Assembly (NCBI GenBank): GCA_009377745.1
Contig: WHTK01000005.1
Coordinates: 1-64,000 of the forward strand
DNA length: 64,000 bases
Reading direction: 5' to 3'
DNA from: Dehalococcoidia bacterium
GTDB taxonomy: Bacteria; Chloroflexota; Dehalococcoidia; DSTF01; WHTK01
The notes beneath the pieces were generated by a model. It was not told the DNA's origin. It ran no database searches and saw nothing but the letters and a program-made list of their open reading frames with translations. Made by a program: the position numbers and the translations under genes. This document shows, in pieces, positions 7,264-15,791 of the stretch. Position 1 is the stretch's first letter. Each line of letters starts with the position of its first letter.

Positions 7264-9092
7264 CGGCAAATTTGCAGTCGTGGCTTGCGAGCTACACGAG
7301 AAGATCGATCAGCCGGAGAAAATTCCTGGGCACTACGGCTGCCGGGGCGGGTGCCGCGGCGCTGATCGCCTGCGGAGGCAGCGATGGCGGCGGCGGCAGC
7401 AGCGTTAGCTTCAGCACCAACGACGCCCTTAAGCCCGGCTCTGTCTGGCTGGGTGCCAACGACTGGAAACTGCCGGACGAGACGAAAGACGCGGTCCGTG
7501 GCGGCATCTACCGCAATTACATAGAGGAGGACGAACAGCAGAGCTACGACGCTCTGATCCTGGCGCCCTCGCAGTCGGCTTTCTCGGGTCACGTCCACGA
7601 GTACCTCATGGCCAAGAACCGCGGACCCGGCATCGACCCTTCGTCCCCGGAGTCAGACGTCCCGGTCCCGGCCCTTGCCCAGAACTTCGAAGTGTCCAAC
7701 GACGGTCTGACCGTCACCTTTACCATGCGCCCGAACGTCAAGTTCCACCCGGTCGCGCCGGTCAACAGCCGCGTCATGGACATGGATGACTGGAAGACTA
7801 CGCTTGAGCGCTTCCTGGCCACCAGCGCCCAACGGGAACCGATCACGTCGGTCCTGGATAGGGCCGAGTACCCGGATGCCACCCACATGGTCTGGCGGCT
7901 CAAATTCCCTTACAAGCCACTCCTCACTCGCATCCACAACGAGCGGTTTGCCTTCCAGATCATCCCGAAAGAGATCAACATGGACAGCTCGCTGCACGGC
8001 ACGGTGGCCGCGGGCACCGGCTACAAGATCCTCGACAAGCACCAGCCGTCGGTCACGATGGAGTACCGGAAGCACGCGGAGTACTGGGGCGGCGACCCCT
8101 TCATCGACCGGTGGCACTACCCGGTCATCCCCGAGTACGCGAACCGCTATTCGCAGTTCGTGACCGGCAACATGGTTGAGTTTGCACCGAGTGCGCGCGA
8201 CATCCTTACACTTATGCAGGACGCCCCCGGCGCCGTGGTGGTTGCCAACGCGCTGGTGAACGACCAGTTGGCGCGCGTCATCTTCGGCCGCATCAACGCC
8301 ACGACCCAGCCCTGGAAGGACCCGCGGGTCCGCATCGCCATCCGCCGCGCGGGCAACTTCCGCGGCATCGGCGAGTTCCGCGCCAACAAGCAGCAGTTCG
8401 AAGCCGCCGGCGTCCCCGTCGAGGTGGTGTCCCGCACTCACGCGACCTACGGGCTGACCTACTTCCTCGACCCGGAGAAGGGCGAGCTCGGCGACCTGTC
8501 GGCGAACTATCTTCACGACATCGCCGAAGCAAAGAAGCTGACGGCCGCTGCCGGCTTCCCCGACGCGATCGATATCGGCTTCAGGACCTACCCCGTCGCC
8601 GGTGAGGTGCCGGAACAGGATGCTCTGATCATCGACAGCCTGAACCAGTCAGGCGTATTCAATGTCAACGTCGAGAACTCCACCAACACCGTGGAGCACC
8701 GCAACTGCCGCTCCTTGCGCCAGTGCGACGGCCTCGTTACCTCCTCGATCAACGAGGACATGGACTACGCCATGCGCGAGTACCACAGCGAGGGGCCGAG
8801 GCCTGGTGGTGAGCCGGCATTCGGCGACCCGGAGCTCGACCGCATCGCCGACGCATACCGGCGCGAGCTGGATCCCCTGAAGAGCATCGCGATCCTGCAT
8901 GAGCACCAGAAGGCGGCGGCGAGGTTCTTCCCCACGGTGCCGAGGGAGCACGAGTACACGATCTTCCAGATCCGCTGGCCCTGGCTGCACAATACCAACC
9001 AAGGTTACAACGGGGTTGCCTTGGATGGCCGGCCGATTATCGGCGGGAACAAGCAGTGGCTGGACGCCGACATGCCGCGTCGTAACGGCTAG
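7260..9092 (+). CDS. Family-5 (peptide/nickel type) solute-binding lipoprotein
   Basis: 610 residues. A Tat plus lipoprotein signal is clear: SRRKFL at residues 18-23, hydrophobic stretch, lipobox LIAC with Cys38, then a Gly/Ser-rich linker. The rest matches the SBP_bac_5 fold of ABC importers for peptides and similar solutes, with conserved LAQNFEVSNDGLTVTFTMRP and VKFHPVAPVNSRVMDMDDW. It would be tethered outside the membrane. No permease or ATPase genes follow; a terminator closes the unit, so it works with an importer elsewhere or is an orphan. GTG start with AGGAGGAG 8 bases upstream. Confidence 0.9.
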   Translation: MTANLQSWLASYTRRSISRRKFLGTTAAGAGAAALIACGGSDGGGGSSVSFSTNDALKPGSVWLGANDWKLPDETKDAVRGGIYRNYIEEDEQQSYDALILAPSQSAFSGHVHEYLMAKNRGPGIDPSSPESDVPVPALAQNFEVSNDGLTVTFTMRPNVKFHPVAPVNSRVMDMDDWKTTLERFLATSAQREPITSVLDRAEYPDATHMVWRLKFPYKPLLTRIHNERFAFQIIPKEINMDSSLHGTVAAGTGYKILDKHQPSVTMEYRKHAEYWGGDPFIDRWHYPVIPEYANRYSQFVTGNMVEFAPSARDILTLMQDAPGAVVVANALVNDQLARVIFGRINATTQPWKDPRVRIAIRRAGNFRGIGEFRANKQQFEAAGVPVEVVSRTHATYGLTYFLDPEKGELGDLSANYLHDIAEAKKLTAAAGFPDAIDIGFRTYPVAGEVPEQDALIIDSLNQSGVFNVNVENSTNTVEHRNCRSLRQCDGLVTSSINEDMDYAMREYHSEGPRPGGEPAFGDPELDRIADAYRRELDPLKSIAILHEHQKAAARFFPTVPREHEYTIFQIRWPWLHNTNQGYNGVALDGRPIIGGNKQWLDADMPRRNG

Positions 9093-9110
9093 TCACTCAC
9101 CCTTGATCAA

Positions 9111-9142
9111 GAGGCGACGGCTTGCGCCGTCGCCTCGCTTTT
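9111..9142 (+). terminator. Rho-independent terminator after the solute-binding gene
   Basis: GAGGCGACGGC (9111-9121) and GCCGTCGCCTC (9126-9136) form a perfect 11-bp stem with loop TTGC, followed by GCTTTT. Confidence 0.88.
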
Positions 9143-9699
9143 GGCGCCGCCACTTCGGCGTTAGTCACCTGCGAGTCGGCGCTGGTCTCCATCGAGCCAT
9201 TGCCCTAGCCACGCCCGAGCAGGGCGACGGAATTAGCGACCACGCGGCGTTGGTGGTAGACCTCGTAAATTGACTTCGCGGTGCCGGGCCCGAGTCCCGT
9301 CTCCCGGACAGGCGGATTTTGACACGTCGGCCCAGGGGGGCTGATGCTTGCTGCGCGCTCGCCATCGCAGAGAGAACAGCTGTTCATGAGTCAACCTGAG
9401 TCGGAGTCGGCAACTCAATTAGCCCCACGATCGCCATTTGACGCTCGAGAGTGAGAGCTCAGATCTACCTTGCCCGCCGTGTCGCTGAGGGGAAATCTAG
9501 AAGGGATGCTCACCGCACACTGAAGCGCTTCATCACCCGCGCGATTTGGAAACTGTGGCAGGAATCTGTGGAAACAGAGAAGCATTGAATTGCAGAGCTG
9601 CTGCCTGATCCTCTTGAACATAGGAGCGTCGCATCGTGTTACGAAGGGGCTGCTTGACCGAAGGCTTAAGATTTTGCTGGTGCAGGCCGGAGGTGAGCT
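9143..9699. other. 557-base stretch without a convincing gene
   Basis: No intact gene is visible. At 9178-9273 (+) one frame ends GISDHAALVVDL, which resembles the last strand of endonuclease/exonuclease/phosphatase proteins (xSDHxP/A), so a 3' gene scrap is possible. A perfect LexA-like palindrome lies at 9374-9385. Confidence 0.4.
9374..9385. promoter_or_regulatory. LexA-type SOS box
   Basis: GAACAGCTGTTC is a perfect match to the Gram-positive core GAAC-N4-GTTC and fully palindromic. It abuts ATG 9386 of a 22-codon ORF on the plus strand, so its target gene may have been lost. Another box of the same core is at 29094-29109. Confidence 0.5.
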
Positions 9700-10104
9700 A
9701 TGCTGCAGCCCCTTATATGCGTCGATACTTCAGAGATTCTCCCAGGAAACCTTGAGGAACTAAGGACTGCTGTGAAGGACTTGGTTGCTTTTGTCGAAGA
9801 CAGACAGACCGCGCCACTTGGTTACGGTGTTTACTTCGATGAGAGCGAGACTCAGATGACGGTGGTTCAGGTTCACGCCAACTCAGCATCGCTAGAGCGT
9901 CACATGGTGGTAGCAGGTCCTGCTTTCCCAAAATTCAAAGATTTTGTCAACCTGCACGAGATCGACGTGTACGGTGAGCCAAGTGAACACCTCCGTAATC
10001 TGCTCCGGCAGAAAGCAGAGATGCTGGGAAATGGCATGTTAGTCGTGCACAAGCTCCAGACCGGAAGAGGAATTGAGGCGGCCGACCTTTCTAGACCGCC
10101 CTAA
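9700..10104 (+). CDS. Antibiotic-biosynthesis-monooxygenase-like (dimeric ferredoxin-fold) protein
   Basis: 134 residues, start ATG with GGAGGTG 6-12 bases upstream. The order of a strand PLICVDTSEIL, a long helix (NLEELRTAVKDLVAFVE), YGVYFDESETQMTVVQVHAN and a second helix ending AGPAFPKF fits the alpha/beta ferredoxin-like barrel of small ABM or quinol monooxygenase-like proteins. The active-site residues are not conserved clearly enough to assign chemistry. It is one of the few intact genes in the island. Confidence 0.7.
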   Translation: MLQPLICVDTSEILPGNLEELRTAVKDLVAFVEDRQTAPLGYGVYFDESETQMTVVQVHANSASLERHMVVAGPAFPKFKDFVNLHEIDVYGEPSEHLRNLLRQKAEMLGNGMLVVHKLQTGRGIEAADLSRPP

Positions 10105-10135
10105 GCGACACTATGTGTAAATCGTGTCTCGGTAA

Positions 10136-10429
10136 CTACGGTCGAGAGCTACGCCAGCCTCTCGTCACCATCTTGTACTTCCAGCCCAACTTGGCGCAGT
10201 ACTCCTCCGCGCTTTGGCGCTTGAGCTTGGTGGATGCCCAGAACATTAGGGGCAGGCCCTTAGTCTCGTGGAGCTGCTGAGAACCGTTGTTGTAGGTGAC
10301 GAGGAAGTCAGGCAGGTAATGGTGTCGTAGCCCCAAGAATGAGTACGGGATAGCGAGGAAGTGTTTCTTGGTCCACTCCCGGACTGCGGGATCGTGCTCC
10401 AGCTCAACCATGTAGTCGCGCCATCTAGA
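10136..10429 (-). pseudogene. 3' fragment of a PD-(D/E)XK nuclease gene
   Basis: About 98 codons: SRWRDYMVELEHDPAVREWT, then IPYSFLGLRHHYLPDFLVTY and HETKGLPL, with a final GWKYKMVTR. The D of PDFLV and the E-x-K of HETKG form a PD-(D/E)XK catalytic set, as in TnsA-like nucleases or the C-terminal domain of type III restriction subunits. The 5' end is lost at 10429, exactly where the purD fragment begins on the other strand. The longer ORF reading to 10669 is a shadow of purD. Confidence 0.6.
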
Positions 10430-10697
10430 CGAGGCCGCAATCGAGGAGGAAGGCGTGCGCGTCTTCTGTGCCAAGGTTGAGGAAGACAGCAATGGACGTA
10501 TTTTCACAACCCGCTCGCGTTCAGTCGGACTGCTTGGGATTGGTGAGTCCGTCCACGACGCTCGCAGCAAGGTGTTGGATGCCTTTAGATTCGTATCTGG
10601 CCCATACCACGCCCGAAGCGACATCGGTCTAGAAGGCGAATTACTCGAAGGAATCCAGCGAGTAACCATTGGCGCCGGCCACCAGCGATCTAACTGA
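10428..10697 (+). pseudogene. purD: 3' fragment of phosphoribosylamine-glycine ligase
   Basis: The frame reads GVRVFCAKVEEDSNGRIFTT, GLLGIGESVHDARSKVLDAF and SGPYHARSDIG. This is the end of PurD (VFHAGT....G..VT.GGRVL.V.A.G......A...AY.......G..YR.DIG). Only ~75 residues of ~420 are left and there is no start. It faces away from the nuclease fragment with no spacer, so both genes were cut at one breakpoint near 10428. Confidence 0.72.
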
Positions 10698-10814
10698 CAA
10701 CAACGCTGACAGCAACTTCAACAGTCAGTCGCGGACATCCTTGGCTGATTATGGCAAATAGGCAAATAATGCGGTCGGGGCTGGACGACTGGGGACATCC
10801 ACCACCTTATGTTA

Positions 10815-10876
10815 AGGGTCTCAAAAACCGTTGAGGCTAACACCTCGTGTGGGTTCGATCCCCACCTTCGGCACCA
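10815..10876 (+). pseudogene. 3' half of a tRNA-Leu(CAA) gene, att-site-like scar
   Basis: From 3' to 5': CCA 10874-10876, acceptor strand CTTCGGC, perfect T-arm GTGGG-TTCGATC-CCCAC (10849-10865), long class-II variable arm GAGG-CTAACA-CCTC (10833-10846), and anticodon loop CTCAAAA with CAA at 10822-10824. The anticodon stem has one mismatch. Upstream no D-arm or matching GCCGAAG 5' acceptor strand is found within tRNA length. Such 3' halves are left by tyrosine-recombinase integration into tRNA genes. Confidence 0.65.
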
Positions 10877-11037
10877 CTTCAGAATCTACGCAGATTTTCT
10901 TGCTTGGGGCAGCTCACTCGCAGCGAAACCTGCGGGCATTCGCGACGTGAATCCTTGACGGGAAGGATGGCCGTGCTAATGTCTGACCGCTGACCCGGCG
11001 CGAGGCCAGGAGCGCCGGCTCTGAGGAGGATTCTGCG

Positions 11038-11316
11038 ATGCCATTCATGAAAACGCTCTGGTGGCGGACCGATCAGCGGCTACCACGCACGCCCTGTGTC
11101 TTTGGGCTGATGGACGCGGGCCGGACGCAGATGATCTACCTGGGGCAGGCGCAGCACCTGGACGACGCCATCGCCGAGATCATGGCCGACCCGTCGCACA
11201 AGGCGCACCAGTTCGAGCCGAAGATCATCTGCGCTGAGACCAACGCGATGGAGGACGTGCGCCAGCGGCGTTACCAGGTGCTCATCTCGGAGTACAACCC
11301 ACCGGCGAACGCTTAA
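11038..11316 (+). CDS. Small conserved-looking protein, possibly GIY-YIG-related
   Basis: 92 residues, ribosome site GAGGAGGA 8 bases before ATG. CVFGLMDAGRTQMIYLGQAQ followed by a helix and a C-terminal SEYNPPANA is reminiscent of degenerate GIY-YIG-like proteins (..IYVGQT......NP..N), but the GIY tyrosines and catalytic Arg/Glu are not clear. Function unknown. First intact gene to the right of the tRNA scar. Confidence 0.6.
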   Translation: MPFMKTLWWRTDQRLPRTPCVFGLMDAGRTQMIYLGQAQHLDDAIAEIMADPSHKAHQFEPKIICAETNAMEDVRQRRYQVLISEYNPPANA

Positions 11317-11334
11317 GGGCGGGGCAACGTGGCC

Positions 11335-12810
11335 CTATTCGGCAACAATGCTCCGCAAGCCGTAGTAGAAAGCCGCGCAGCGGTTGATCCAGACAGTGGG
11401 GTCAGGCCGCAGCTCAAAGCCGCTGCTGTGCGCCAGCAGAGGCACCGTCAGATCCCGGACGTTTGCCTCCGCGGCTGCAGTGAGTTGCTTGTCACGACGA
11501 TCCCAGGCAGAGGCATAGGCAGAGAGCTCATCCGTCCGGCCGAACTCTCTTAGCGCGGGCGGCAGGGCCACGGCGGTCATAAGCAGGACAGCCAGGATGA
11601 CGAGCGGCGTCAGCAAACGAGGTTGCGCTTCAAGCCTCGCTAAGGATGGGCCGATCGCGCGTCCGAGCAGGTAGCCGAGGCACATAGCCCCCAGGATCAC
11701 GGAGACAGCACCCATGGCCAGCGCCCGGTCTGGCGGTGTCTGGGCGAGGAAATAATATCCGGGCGCAAACGTAGCCAGCAAAAGGATGTAGGTAACAACC
11801 ACGGTCACGGCGCAGCGAACAACTACCTGCCTGGCGCCAAGGGATTGAATATCCGGCTGCCGGGCCGTGTGGACTCCGGCGAACAGCAGCATTATCGCTG
11901 CCGCGATGAGGGTCTCCGGTCTAACCAGCAGCTCTCCAAATATCTGGAACGCATCGATCAGGGAGCTTTGAATCGCGTAGGTAATGCCCCCTGCCGGCCC
12001 CTCGTTGACTTGACGCGCCGCGTTGCCGGGCGTGAGGACGACGATCATCGTTGCAATCAGCCCGCCGATTAGCGCCGCCGAGAGGAGGGTCATCAATCGA
12101 TCCTGGCGAATACCGGAACCGAAGCGCTGAACAAGTAGCCCGATCGTGAAGATCAGCGCCAGCTGCCAGACGATAAAGGTCTCAGCGAATCCAGACGAAA
12201 TGAAGGCCACGAGGAACGCGGCGACAACGGCTGCCCGGAACCGCGACTCAGCCGATCTCAAGCCCCAGGCAATGATGCCGGCGTTGAGTGATAAGAGCAC
12301 CAGCGGCGCGCTGTAGTTAGTGCCCCCGGCCAGCCAGTACAGGCCAAGGTCTCGGTCCGGCATCAGCGAGAGGTAGCCAAAGACGATCACCGAGGCCACC
12401 AGCGACGAGGTCAGCAGGCTGCGGCTGTCGAAGACTAGCCGCCCAGCCTGGTGACAGGCCCAGATCGTCGCGGCATAGAGGGAAACGATAAGGACTGGCC
12501 CATAGAAGGGCATCGCCCCAAGGCCGATCCAGGGCATGAAATTGCTCAAGAATACTGAACCGAAGCGCCCCGTCCAGTTATTGAACCAGTAGGCTTGGGC
12601 GCCCAGTAGGCCCTTGTCGTTAAGGTGGGCGGCAATGCAGTAGTCATCTGCCCAGTAGCGAGTGTAGAAGCCGGTGTTGGCGTAGGAGGCGATCGCGAAG
12701 CCGAGGATGAAAACAGCCGCGGCTGTCGCGACCAGGGTGACGAGGCGTGATAGGGACGCTGACGACTCGTCCCGAGGCTCCGTCGTTTCGGCAGAGGGCG
12801 CTATCGACAT
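11335..12810 (-). CDS. Polytopic membrane protein, DUF6056/glycosyltransferase-like
   Basis: 491 residues with roughly 11-12 hydrophobic segments. After the first segment (TLVATAAAVFILGFAIASY) comes an extracytoplasmic loop with TRYWADDYCIA, containing the acidic pair (DD) typical of GT-C type enzymes and DUF6056 proteins, then NNWTGRFGSVFLSNF. The family is thought to modify or move lipid-linked sugars, but no function is proven. A -10 element lies 8 bases before the ATG, so the mRNA is probably leaderless. Confidence 0.75.
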   Translation of the reverse strand: MSIAPSAETTEPRDESSASLSRLVTLVATAAAVFILGFAIASYANTGFYTRYWADDYCIAAHLNDKGLLGAQAYWFNNWTGRFGSVFLSNFMPWIGLGAMPFYGPVLIVSLYAATIWACHQAGRLVFDSRSLLTSSLVASVIVFGYLSLMPDRDLGLYWLAGGTNYSAPLVLLSLNAGIIAWGLRSAESRFRAAVVAAFLVAFISSGFAETFIVWQLALIFTIGLLVQRFGSGIRQDRLMTLLSAALIGGLIATMIVVLTPGNAARQVNEGPAGGITYAIQSSLIDAFQIFGELLVRPETLIAAAIMLLFAGVHTARQPDIQSLGARQVVVRCAVTVVVTYILLLATFAPGYYFLAQTPPDRALAMGAVSVILGAMCLGYLLGRAIGPSLARLEAQPRLLTPLVILAVLLMTAVALPPALREFGRTDELSAYASAWDRRDKQLTAAAEANVRDLTVPLLAHSSGFELRPDPTVWINRCAAFYYGLRSIVAE

Positions 12811-12818
12811 TGCGTCGC

Positions 12819-12824
12819 AGTATA
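12819..12824 (-). promoter_or_regulatory. -10 element of a leaderless promoter
   Basis: TATACT on the minus strand, 8 bases before ATG of the 11335-12810 gene; no ribosome site and no clear -35. Confidence 0.55.
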
Positions 12825-13124
12825 GCTAGGCGGATCATGAGAGTCGCCGTTTAGACGACAGGACATCATGCCGTCAGCGCGTTGAGTCCTCGCCGTGGTT
12901 GGTGACTCGCGACTCGTTACGCGCTGAACGCCAGAACATCGCAAACGCGGTGTTAGCCAGGTCCTGTGGCGAGTAGCGGGAAATAGCCCTGACGTCCAGG
13001 CGCTAGCCTGTGTTGCCCGTATCTAGGGGGAGCATTAACATTCTTCGAGGGAAAGACCGGGCAGAAGCTACCCTTCGCCGCTGACGGTCTGAATTGGCGC
13101 AAGACCCCTCGGAGGTCCCTGAAA
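12825..13124. other. Intergenic region before sdhA
   Basis: No ORF with recognisable content and no known RNA. It must hold the sdh promoter, but I cannot point to a convincing -35/-10 pair. CCCCTCGGAGGTCCCTGAAA just before ATG 13125 provides the ribosome site GGAGG. Confidence 0.4.
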
Positions 13125-14804
13125 ATGGCGGTCTTTCAGCACGATGTCCTGATCATCGGCGCCGGCTTGGCCGGCATGCGCGCCGGCTTATCGGCGCAGG
13201 CCGCCGGCGCGGACGTCGCCATCATCTCGAAGGTACACCCGGTCCGCAGCCACTCGAACGCGGCCCAGGGCGGCATCAACGCCGCCGTGGACGAGGACGA
13301 CACCTGGGAAGACCACGCCTTCGATACCGTAAAGGGCAGCGACTACCTGGGCGACCAGGACGCCATCGAGGTGCTCTGCTCCGAGGCCGGTGGCGAAGTC
13401 CTGGCCCTGGAGCGCATGGGTGTCATCTTCCACCGCGACGAGACTGGCCACCTGGGCTCGCGGGCATTTGGCGGACAGCAGCGCGCCCGCACCTACTTCG
13501 TCGGTGACATCACGGGCCAGGCGCTGCTGCATGTCATGTACGAGCAGTTGATCAAGCAGGGCCTGCGCATCTACGAAGAGTGGTTCGTCACGGAGCTGAT
13601 CGTTGAGGACGGTAGCTGCAAGGGCGCTGTCGTCATCGACATCACAAGCGGCCAGATGCACGTAATCGGCGCCAAGGCCGTGATCATGGCCACGGGCGGC
13701 GCCGGGCGCGTCTACGAGCCGAGCACCAACGCCCTGATCTGCACCGGCGATGGCATTAGCCTTGCCTACCGGGCCGGCGCCCCGATGATGGACATGGAGA
13801 TGGTCCAGTTCCATCCGACGACGCTCAAGGGCTCCGGCGTGCTGATCACGGAAGGCGCCCGCGGTGACGGCGCGTACCTGATCAACGCCGACGGCGATCG
13901 CTTCATGGAGAAATACGCCCCCAACATGATGGAGCTGGCCAGCCGCGACGTAGTTTCGCGGTCTGAGCAAACGGAGATCAACGAAGGACGTGGCGTCGAT
14001 GGCTGCGTCTTCCTGGACATGCGCCACCTCGGCATGGACCTGATCCGCGAGCGTCTCTGGCAGATCCGCGAGATCGGCATCGACTTTGTCGGCGTGGACA
14101 TCGTTAAAGAGCCGATCCCGATCCTGCCCGGTATGCACTACATCATGGGCGGCATCAAGACGGACGTCTGGGGCCGCACGCCTCTCGACGGGCTCTACGC
14201 GGCAGGCGAGACGGCCTGCGTCAGCGTGCATGGGGCGAACCGGCTCGGCGCCAACTCCCTGCTCGACACCATCGTCTTCGGCAAGCGCTCCGGCTATGAC
14301 GCCGCCGAGCGGTCGAAGAACGGCCACGCAACTATGCCGGGCGAGGACTATGCCGTTGAAGGCGAGAAGAAAATCCGGGCTCTGCTCGACCGGCCGCTGA
14401 ACGGCGACCGCGTGGCGAAGATCCGCCTCGACCTCGGCAAGGTCATGAACGAGAAGGTGCAGGTCTTCCGTAACGAGGACCAGCTCAAGTCGGCTCTGGA
14501 AGACGTACGAGCCTTGAAGAAGCGCTATGACACTGTCGGCGTGGAGGCGAAGGGCAAGGTCTTCAACACGGACCTCCTCTTCCACATCGAGCTGGGGTTC
14601 ATGCTGGAATGCGCCGAGATGGTCTGCCTGTCCTCCATCGAGCGGAAGGAGAGCCGCGGCGCTCACTATCGGGTTGACTACCCGACGCGGGACGACGCGA
14701 ACTGGCTGCATCACATCACCTGTAGCTACACACCCGGGGGCCCGCAGCTCGGCACCGCACCAGTGACGATTACACGCTGGGAACCCCAGGAGAGGAAGTA
14801 CTAA
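13125..14804 (+). CDS. sdhA: Succinate dehydrogenase/fumarate reductase flavoprotein
   Basis: 559 residues. FAD-binding GAGLAGMRA (residues 12-20); RSHSNAAQGG with His43 as the covalent FAD ligand; GGQQRARTYF; TEGARGDGAYLIN capping region; HYIMGGI and AAGETACVSVHGANRLGANS, the dicarboxylate and FAD region. Length is usual. It oxidises succinate to fumarate (or the reverse) at the cytoplasmic face. The stop overlaps the sdhB ATG (TAATG), giving tight coupling in an A-B-E order. Confidence 0.96.
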   Translation: MAVFQHDVLIIGAGLAGMRAGLSAQAAGADVAIISKVHPVRSHSNAAQGGINAAVDEDDTWEDHAFDTVKGSDYLGDQDAIEVLCSEAGGEVLALERMGVIFHRDETGHLGSRAFGGQQRARTYFVGDITGQALLHVMYEQLIKQGLRIYEEWFVTELIVEDGSCKGAVVIDITSGQMHVIGAKAVIMATGGAGRVYEPSTNALICTGDGISLAYRAGAPMMDMEMVQFHPTTLKGSGVLITEGARGDGAYLINADGDRFMEKYAPNMMELASRDVVSRSEQTEINEGRGVDGCVFLDMRHLGMDLIRERLWQIREIGIDFVGVDIVKEPIPILPGMHYIMGGIKTDVWGRTPLDGLYAAGETACVSVHGANRLGANSLLDTIVFGKRSGYDAAERSKNGHATMPGEDYAVEGEKKIRALLDRPLNGDRVAKIRLDLGKVMNEKVQVFRNEDQLKSALEDVRALKKRYDTVGVEAKGKVFNTDLLFHIELGFMLECAEMVCLSSIERKESRGAHYRVDYPTRDDANWLHHITCSYTPGGPQLGTAPVTITRWEPQERKY

Positions 14805-15790
14805 TGCAGGTCAAGCTGAAGGTAAAACGCTTCGACCCGGAGAGCGGCGAAGAGCCCTATTACCAGCAGTACAGTGTCGAAATGCCGGAGACGGCCACGG
14901 TGCTCGACGCGCTGATCGAGGTGCGGGAGTACCACGACGGCTCGTTGAGCCTGCGCTGCTCCTGCCGCAGCGCCATCTGCGGCTCCTGCGCTATGCGGAT
15001 CAACGGCCGCGCGCGCCTGGCCTGCAAGACCTCCGTCCGCAGCCTGGCCGAGGAAGGCGAGGAGATCCTGGTGGAGCCGGCGGGCAACATGCCGACGATC
15101 AAGGACCTGGTCGCCGATATGGCGCCGTTCTGGGACAAGGTCCGGGCCGTCAAGCCCTGGCTGCAACCGTCCGGACCGCCACCGGAGCGCGAGTACGTGG
15201 TCCCGAACGAGGCGATGCAAGCTCTGGGCGAGGTCATGAACTGCATCATGTGCGGCGCCTGTGTCTCCGACTGCACCAGCCTGGAAGTCGACAAGACGTT
15301 TCTGGGTCCGGCGGCGCTGGCCAAGGCCTGGCGCTTCGTCGGCGACCCGCGCGACGCCCAGGACCTCTCGCGGCTGCGCGAATACAGCGAGCCCAGCGGC
15401 ATCTGGGACTGCACCCGCTGCAACATCTGCGTGCAAGTCTGCCCCAAGGACGTGAAGCCCATGGACCAGATCCTCAAGTTGCGGGCGGCGGCCGTCCACG
15501 AGGGCATCCGCAACAACAACGGCAGCCGCCACACCCTTGCCTTCGTGGAGCTGGTGAACGCCAACGGCCGCCTGGACGAGTTCCGCCTTCCAATCTTCAC
15601 GGAGGGTAAATTCAACATCATCGGGCAGCTTTCCTACCTGCCCTCAGCGCCTCGCATGATCCGGTCCGGCAAGATGCCGCCGGTGTTCCCGCACAAAATC
15701 TCCGGCGTTAAGCATGTCAAGCGGATATTCAAGCAGTTTGGTGAAAGGGAGCCGGGGCCCGCGAAGCTCGTCTCGGCAGGGGGACACTAG
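14804..15790 (+). CDS. sdhB: Succinate dehydrogenase/fumarate reductase iron-sulfur subunit
   Basis: 328 residues. [2Fe-2S] ligands Cys54, Cys59, Cys62 and Cys74 (SCRSAICGSC...LAC). Two further cluster motifs follow: CIMCGACVSDC at about 147-157 and CTRCNICVQVCP at about 203-213. A C-terminal extension of ~100 residues goes beyond the common ~240-residue SdhB, as in complexes that pair with an HdrB-like SdhE instead of haem-b membrane subunits. It passes electrons from the flavin to SdhE. Confidence 0.95.
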   Translation: MQVKLKVKRFDPESGEEPYYQQYSVEMPETATVLDALIEVREYHDGSLSLRCSCRSAICGSCAMRINGRARLACKTSVRSLAEEGEEILVEPAGNMPTIKDLVADMAPFWDKVRAVKPWLQPSGPPPEREYVVPNEAMQALGEVMNCIMCGACVSDCTSLEVDKTFLGPAALAKAWRFVGDPRDAQDLSRLREYSEPSGIWDCTRCNICVQVCPKDVKPMDQILKLRAAAVHEGIRNNNGSRHTLAFVELVNANGRLDEFRLPIFTEGKFNIIGQLSYLPSAPRMIRSGKMPPVFPHKISGVKHVKRIFKQFGEREPGPAKLVSAGGH

Positions 15791-15791
15791 T

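Noticed and set aside
9205..9387. Minus-strand ORF with Cys pair beside the SOS box
   Set aside because: It starts inside the palindrome, has no ribosome site and no domain; overlapping frames are equally open.
10136..10669. Single 177-codon minus-strand gene
   Set aside because: Only the part below 10429 is nuclease-like; the upper part is antisense to the purD fragment and low-complexity Ser/Thr/Arg.
10773..10876. Complete tRNA with GTCGGGG as 5' acceptor strand
   Set aside because: GTCGGGG can pair with CTTCGGC only through several G-U pairs and makes a 104-base molecule without a proper D-arm, so I keep only the 3' half.
10500..10876. tmRNA
   Set aside because: GGGGCTGGACGAC and a T-arm are present, but the 3' acceptor strand does not pair with GGGGCTG and no resume-codon tag ORF is seen.
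13188..14714. Long minus-strand ORF of 508 codons across sdhA
   Set aside because: It is the antisense shadow of a highly conserved gene in GC-rich DNA; its translation has no domain and unusual Asp/Val/His richness.
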